Source: Bacteroidaceae bacterium
GTDB taxonomy: Bacteria; Bacteroidota; Bacteroidia; Bacteroidales; Bacteroidaceae
Assembly (NCBI GenBank): GCA_024699495.1
Contig: JAILPK010000038.1
Location: 1 to 54,623, forward strand
Direction of reading: 5' to 3'
DNA: 54,623 bases
Shown: piece by piece, positions 50,656 to 54,623 of the stretch
Layout: each line of letters begins with the position of its first letter
How positions within the stretch are numbered: the first letter of the stretch is position 1
The notes under the pieces: generated by a model
Databases searched by the model: none
Told to the model about the DNA's origin: nothing
The model's input: only the letters and a program-made list of their open reading frames with translations
Translations under genes and position numbers: made by a program

Positions 50656-51963
50656 ATGATTTGGAACCCCAACAAGGAATGTATGAGCCGCGACGAGATG
50701 AGCGCGCTCCAAGGCAAACGTCTCCACAAGATCGTGGAATATGTCTATCACAACGTACCCTTCTACCGCAATAAACTGCAGGAGATGGACATCCGTCCGG
50801 ACGATATCCAGACGATAGAGGATATTCGCAAACTGCCGTTCACCACTAAGAAGGACCTGCGTGACAACTACCCCTTCGGACTGCAGGCCGCGCCTCAGAG
50901 CGAAATCATAAGGGTGCACGCCTCAAGCGGAACTACGGGCAATCCCACTATCGTGGGCTATACGCGCAAGGACATCGGCGTATGGAGCGAGTGCATGGCC
51001 CGCTGTCTCACGGCCTACGGCGTGACGCGCGACGACATCTTCTCTGTGTCTTACGGTTACGGCCTCTTCACGGGCGGCCTTGGCGCACATTACGGCGTGG
51101 AGCATCTGGGGGCTTCGGTAATCCCCGCGGGAACGGGCAACACCGAGAAACATCTGAAACTCATCCGCGACCTCGGCATTACGGGTATCGCCTGCACACC
51201 GTCATACGCACTCTATCTGGCCGAGACGATGGACAAGCTTGGCATCCGCAAGGAGGACATCAAACTGCGAGTAGGTGCCTTCGGCGCAGAGCCCTGGACG
51301 GAAAACATGCGTCATGAAATCCAGGAACGCCTCGGACTGAAGGGATATAACCTGTATGGCCTCTCGGAGGTTATGGGGCCGAGTGTGAGCTACGAATGCC
51401 AGATGCAGCACGGCTCACATATATGTGAAGACCATTTCTACCCCGAAATAATAAATCCCGTAACCCTGGAGCCGCTACCTTCCGGACAGACCGGAGAACT
51501 GGTGTTCACGACTCTGACTAAAGAGGGGATGCCCGTGCTGAGATATCGTACCCGTGACCTCTGTTCCCTGCTCCCGGGCACATGCGACTGCGGCCGCACC
51601 AGCGTGCGAATGGGCCGAATCGAAGGCCGTTCGGACGATATGCTCATCATCCGCGGCATCAACGTCTTCCCCTCACAGGTGGAGAGTGTGGTGCTGTCAA
51701 TGCCCGAATTTGCACCGCGATACATGCTCATCGTGGACCGCATCAACAACCTCGACACGCTCGAGGTGCAGGTGGAAATCCGGCAGGAGTTCTTCACAGG
51801 CGTCTTCGACACGCCGGCCGCCATAGACCAGCTGGAGAAGAAACTGGCTTCGAAACTGAAGAGTGTGCTGAGCATCTCGGCCAAGGTGAAGCTGAAGGCC
51901 CCGAATACCATAGAGCGCAGTCAGGGCAAGAGCGCCCACGTGATAGACAACCGCAAACTGTAA
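50656..51963 (+). CDS. paaK: Phenylacetate-CoA ligase (first copy)
   Basis: This 435-aa enzyme has the AMP-forming ligase features of PaaK: KLPFTTKKDLRDNYPFG, SSGTTGNPT (P-loop), GAEPWTENMR, YGLSEVMGPSVSYEC, RYRTRDLCSLLPGTCDCGRT and RSDDMLIIRGINVFPSQVE. It makes phenylacetyl-CoA (or a related arylacetyl-CoA) from the acid, CoA and ATP. The start at 50656 is preferred to earlier in-frame codons. A second ligase gene follows, and the pair lies beside an acyl-CoA synthetase and an ACT protein. Confidence 0.92.
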   Translation: MIWNPNKECMSRDEMSALQGKRLHKIVEYVYHNVPFYRNKLQEMDIRPDDIQTIEDIRKLPFTTKKDLRDNYPFGLQAAPQSEIIRVHASSGTTGNPTIVGYTRKDIGVWSECMARCLTAYGVTRDDIFSVSYGYGLFTGGLGAHYGVEHLGASVIPAGTGNTEKHLKLIRDLGITGIACTPSYALYLAETMDKLGIRKEDIKLRVGAFGAEPWTENMRHEIQERLGLKGYNLYGLSEVMGPSVSYECQMQHGSHICEDHFYPEIINPVTLEPLPSGQTGELVFTTLTKEGMPVLRYRTRDLCSLLPGTCDCGRTSVRMGRIEGRSDDMLIIRGINVFPSQVESVVLSMPEFAPRYMLIVDRINNLDTLEVQVEIRQEFFTGVFDTPAAIDQLEKKLASKLKSVLSISAKVKLKAPNTIERSQGKSAHVIDNRKL

Positions 51964-52110
51964 CTCTTGCAGGAATATGAAATTCCCCAACCATCGTTGA
52001 TGACGACGGCAAGGAAGAGTTGGCCACCTCGTATATGCTTTGCCAATAGGCTGTCCCCGCAACTCAAAAAACGATAACAAACAACAAAAAATAATTTAAG
52101 AAAAAAGGAA

Positions 52111-53427
52111 ATGACCGATTACAGTTCACCTTATTTCAACCCAGAACACGAGACTCTGACGCGCGAACAGATAGAAGCCCTGCAGCTTGAACGGCTGCAG
52201 AAGACTGTGCGCCACTGCATGAACAACGAGTTCTACCGCAGGAAATTCGCCGAGGCTGGCATCACCCCCGATGATATACGCAGTCTGGACGACGTGCGCA
52301 AACTGCCGTTTACCACCAAGCAGGACCTGCGCGACACCTACCCCTTCGGTATGGCTTGCGTACCACTGCGCGACTGCGTGCGACTGCATTCCAGCAGCGG
52401 CACTACAGGTAACCCCACTGTAATCCTGCACACCCAGCGCGACCTGGACGAATGGGCCAATCAGGTGGCAAGAAACCTGTGGATGGTGGGTTTGAGGCCT
52501 GACGACGTGTTTCAGAACTCGTCAGGTTATGGCATGTTCACCGGAGGACTCGGCTTTCAGTATGGAGCCGAGCGGCTGGGGATGCTCACCGTTCCGGCTG
52601 CCGCCGGCAATTCCCTGCGCCAGATAAAGTTCATCAAAGACTTCGGCACCACAGCCATCCATGCAGTGCCATCCTACGTCACACGACTCTATGAGGTGAT
52701 GAAGGAGGAGGGCGTTGATCCGCGTCGTGACACCAAACTGAAAGTGCTTGCCATCGGCGCAGAACCCCACTCGGAAGAGCAGCGCCAGCGCATCGAGCAG
52801 ATGATGGGCGTGAAAGCATACAACTCCTTCGGAATGAGTGAGATGTGTGGTCCTGGAGTGGGATTCGAATGCCCCGAACAGAACGGGCTACACTTCTGGG
52901 AAGATTACTACATAGTAGAGATTGTGGACCCCGAGACGCTGGAGCCCGTGCCCGACGGAGAAATCGGAGAACTGGTGCTCACCACCCTCTGCCGCGAGGC
53001 TATGCCTCTGCTGCGCTATCGCACACGCGACCTCACCCGGGTGCTCGGACGCTCATGCCCCTGCGGACGCAACCACATCCGTCTCGACCGAATGCGCGGA
53101 CGTTCAGATGACATGATGGTGCTGCGCGGAGTCAACATCTTCCCCATTCAGATAGAGAAGATTCTCATGCAGTTCCCCGAACTGGCCAGCAACTACCTTA
53201 TCACACTCTCCACCGATGAGGAGAACGACAACATGACTGTAGAAGTGGAACTGGCACAGCCCACCGACGACTTCAAGCAGCTGCTCGACCTCGAACGTGA
53301 GATACGCCGCCGGTTGAAGGATGAAATCCTCCTCACCCCGATAGTGAAACTTGTGGCCAAAGGCACCCTGCCCGTAAGCGAGGGCAAGGCCGTACGTGTC
53401 GTTGACAAGCGCAAAGTATATCAATAG
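52111..53427 (+). CDS. paaK: Phenylacetate-CoA ligase (second copy)
   Basis: This 438-aa enzyme is clearly related to the gene just upstream, sharing KLPFTTKQDLRDTYPFG, SSSGTTGNPTVI, GFQYGAERLG, GAEPHSEEQRQ, FGMSEMCGPGVGFEC, RYRTRDLTRVLGRSCPCGRN and RSDDMMVLRGVNIFPIQIE. The substrates of the two may differ (phenyl-, indole- or hydroxyphenyl-acetate). Similar pairs in Bacteroidales occur with indolepyruvate oxidoreductase genes. An AAAAAAGG sequence lies just before the ATG. The intergenic gap of 147 bp shows no promoter. Confidence 0.92.
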   Translation: MTDYSSPYFNPEHETLTREQIEALQLERLQKTVRHCMNNEFYRRKFAEAGITPDDIRSLDDVRKLPFTTKQDLRDTYPFGMACVPLRDCVRLHSSSGTTGNPTVILHTQRDLDEWANQVARNLWMVGLRPDDVFQNSSGYGMFTGGLGFQYGAERLGMLTVPAAAGNSLRQIKFIKDFGTTAIHAVPSYVTRLYEVMKEEGVDPRRDTKLKVLAIGAEPHSEEQRQRIEQMMGVKAYNSFGMSEMCGPGVGFECPEQNGLHFWEDYYIVEIVDPETLEPVPDGEIGELVLTTLCREAMPLLRYRTRDLTRVLGRSCPCGRNHIRLDRMRGRSDDMMVLRGVNIFPIQIEKILMQFPELASNYLITLSTDEENDNMTVEVELAQPTDDFKQLLDLEREIRRRLKDEILLTPIVKLVAKGTLPVSEGKAVRVVDKRKVYQ

Positions 53428-53521
53428 GATATGCCAGAAATCATCCTTGTAACACATCAAACATCCTTACACATATTATAAACATCATCTTTATACATCA
53501 TCCTTATAACATATTGATATT

Positions 53522-53947
53522 ATGACTATTCATCAACTATCCATCTTTATCGAGAACCGCTCTGGCACCCTCATCAAAGTTCTCGACGCGCTGAAAGAAG
53601 CTAATATCCAGATTATTGCATCCACAATCGCTGACACAGCTGACTATGGAATCTACCGCATCATCTGCAGCGAACCGTTGCGCGCATGCGAAGAACTGAA
53701 GAAAGCCGGCGTCGCAGTCGCCATTAGCGAGGTGTTTGTGATTTCCATAGACAACAAACCCGGCCGCGCCGCCGATGCCGTGAAAGCATTCAGCAAGGCT
53801 GGAATAGACATCACATACATGTATAGCTTCCTCAACGAGAACCGCGGCCTCCTCATCTTCCGCACCAACGATAACGATAAGGCTCTGCAGATTATCAAAG
53901 AGAACAACATGCAGGCTATCAGCGAAGACGCCCTCCAGAGTATGTGA
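53522..53947 (+). CDS. Double ACT-domain regulatory protein
   Basis: This 141-aa protein consists of two ACT modules: residues 1-70 (IHQLSIFIENRSGTLIKVLDALKEANIQI) and 71-141 (VFVISIDNKPGRAADAVKAFSKAGIDITYMY). Such proteins commonly sit with paaK and indolepyruvate oxidoreductase genes and sense amino acids. Sequence upstream has a repeated ATCATCCTT(G/A)TAACA (53437, 53496), 59 bp apart. Confidence 0.85.
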   Translation: MTIHQLSIFIENRSGTLIKVLDALKEANIQIIASTIADTADYGIYRIICSEPLRACEELKKAGVAVAISEVFVISIDNKPGRAADAVKAFSKAGIDITYMYSFLNENRGLLIFRTNDNDKALQIIKENNMQAISEDALQSM

Positions 53948-54036
53948 TCGAGCGCCAGCGGCCGATGTCTGAAGGCCCACTCCCAACCCCTCCGAGAGAG
54001 CATCTACCTGCTCAGATGAAGATTTTGGGCTGATTA

Positions 54037-54068
54037 TTTGGCAGTTTGGAGGAAATGCAGTACCTTTG
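54037..54068 (+). promoter_or_regulatory. Promoter of the L31 gene
   Basis: TTTG (54037-54040), a 20-bp spacer and TACCTTTG (54061-54068) form a near-perfect promoter 84 bp before the L31 ATG. Confidence 0.8.
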
Positions 54069-54085
54069 CGCCCGCAAAAAACGCT

Positions 54086-54135
54086 GGTACACAAGCCCAG
54101 CAAGTATTAACCGCAGGTACACAAGCCCTGCAAAA
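54086..54135 (+). repeat. Direct repeat in the L31 leader
   Basis: GGTACACAAGCCC(A/T)GCAA occurs twice, at 54086 and 54116, 30 bp apart, within the untranslated leader. Such repeats could bind a regulator or form alternative RNA structures; L31-type-B genes are often regulated by zinc, but no Zur box was identified. Confidence 0.6.
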
Positions 54136-54151
54136 CAAGTTACATAACGTT

Positions 54152-54403
54152 ATGAAAAAAGGTATTCACCCCGAGAACTATCGTCCTGTTGTATTCAAGG
54201 ATATGAGTAACGGCGACATGTTCCTCTCCCGCTCCACAGCCCGCACCACTGATACCGTGGAATTCGAAGGCGAGGAGTACCCCGTAGTAAAGCTGGAAAT
54301 CTCCAGCAGCTCACACCCCTTCTATACTGGTAAGAGCAAGCTCGTTGACACCGCCGGACGTGTCGATAAGTTCATGAGCCGCTACGCTCGCAGCCGCAAG
54401 TAA
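54152..54403 (+). CDS. rpmE2: Ribosomal protein L31, type B
   Basis: This 83-aa protein starts [21 protein letters not shown] and contains [51 protein letters not shown]. It lacks the CxxC zinc-binding cysteines of type A L31, so it is type B. A downstream terminator marks a single gene. The start at 54152 follows the -7 promoter by 84 bp. Confidence 0.96.
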   Translation: MKKGIHPENYRPVVFKDMSNGDMFLSRSTARTTDTVEFEGEEYPVVKLEISSSSHPFYTGKSKLVDTAGRVDKFMSRYARSRK

Positions 54404-54457
54404 TCAGGCGCTGCAATTCTCTGCGGGGAGCCATTTAGGCATAAACACCCCAACACA

Positions 54458-54490
54458 GGCGTGAGACTGACGAGTCCCACGCCTTTTCTT
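54458..54490 (+). terminator. Terminator of the L31 gene
   Basis: GGCGTGAGAC (54458-54467) pairs with GTCCCACGCC (54474-54483) with one mismatch and a 6-nt loop, followed by TTTTCTT. A group II intron starts directly at 54491. Confidence 0.85.
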
Positions 54491-54623
54491 GTTCGCCCGA
54501 CATGGGCATAATCTAACGGGTGCAAGTCCCGAGCGCGGCCTAATAGCGGCAAGCGCACAGCCAATGACAAGGTGCCAACGGTGACGTTGGGTCTGAAGGA
54601 AGTCAGCGGCAAATCACTGGCCT
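54491..54623 (+). mobile_element. 5' end of a group II intron (cut off by window end)
   Basis: Starts GTTCGCCCGACATGGGC and continues with AATCTAACGGGTGCAAGTCCC, CCTAATAGCGGCAAGC, AGCCAATGACAAGG, GTGACGTTGGGTCTGAAGG and AAGTCAGCGGCAAATCACTGG. The 5' GTTCG is close to the GUGYG start, and the pattern is that of domain I of a bacterial group II intron. It begins immediately after a terminator T-run, as group IIC introns do. The reverse transcriptase would lie beyond the window. Confidence 0.8.

Overview
The window looks like chromosome from a Bacteroidales bacterium, most like Prevotella and its relatives. Evidence: many starts are preceded by the Bacteroidetes -7 element (TAnnTTTG), often with TTTG 19-21 bp upstream; there are DUF4837, DUF3256, DUF4369/TlpA and DUF5715 proteins; a TonB receptor; and four secreted proteins ending in the short 'GRxV...G-Y-I...GRK' tail typical of type IX-type sorting domains. 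Genus is an inference.

Layout. 1-271: C-terminus of pyruvate:ferredoxin oxidoreductase, then two terminators. 272-1407: gene-free region with a degenerate 22-bp array, a second 22-bp array ending in a perfect palindrome, a hairpin/promoter site, an IS3-like remnant and 18-bp repeats. 1408-5925 (minus): secreted nuclease, DUF4837 lipoprotein, tRNA-His, a creatininase-acetyltransferase fusion, and a TlpA lipoprotein. 6134-9912: TonB receptor and MFS transporter. 10082-17775: CotH-kinase surface protein, YqiA-like esterase and a degenerate sugar transferase (translationally coupled), then a YjbH-type outer-membrane protein and an Ala/Thr-rich lipoprotein, resembling a minimal exopolysaccharide cassette. 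17843-18240: group II intron fragment, a 49-codon membrane-peptide ORF and four phased TGTGCAC sites before a FadL porin. 19863-25531: orphan HsdR-N-like protein, AMP nucleosidase, holA, an AT-rich desert, an XRE regulator, and pyrK-pyrD. 25600-28448: K+ channel, BASS symporter, MBL-fold protein. 28850-35412 (minus): phoH-purC-aroE-TPM-lemA-purM-menG cluster.

35535-47275: DUF5715 protein, Spy-like protein, then three large secreted proteins (an OB-fold/DUF6359 protein and two endonuclease I proteins carrying three nuclease domains), truA and a DMT transporter. 47468-54403: DUF3256 protein, ADP-forming acyl-CoA synthetase, two phenylacetate-CoA ligases with a double-ACT protein (an arylacetate activation module), and ribosomal protein L31 type B. 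The window ends inside the 5' part of a group II intron that starts right after the L31 terminator, the same arrangement as the intron fragment at 17843.

Most promising for follow-up: the group II intron pair behind terminators, the phased TGTGCAC array with its divergent micro-ORF, the YjbH/lipoprotein/degenerate sugar-transferase cassette, the creatininase-acetyltransferase fusion, and the 22-bp arrays. No single unmistakable new defence or mobile system is visible.
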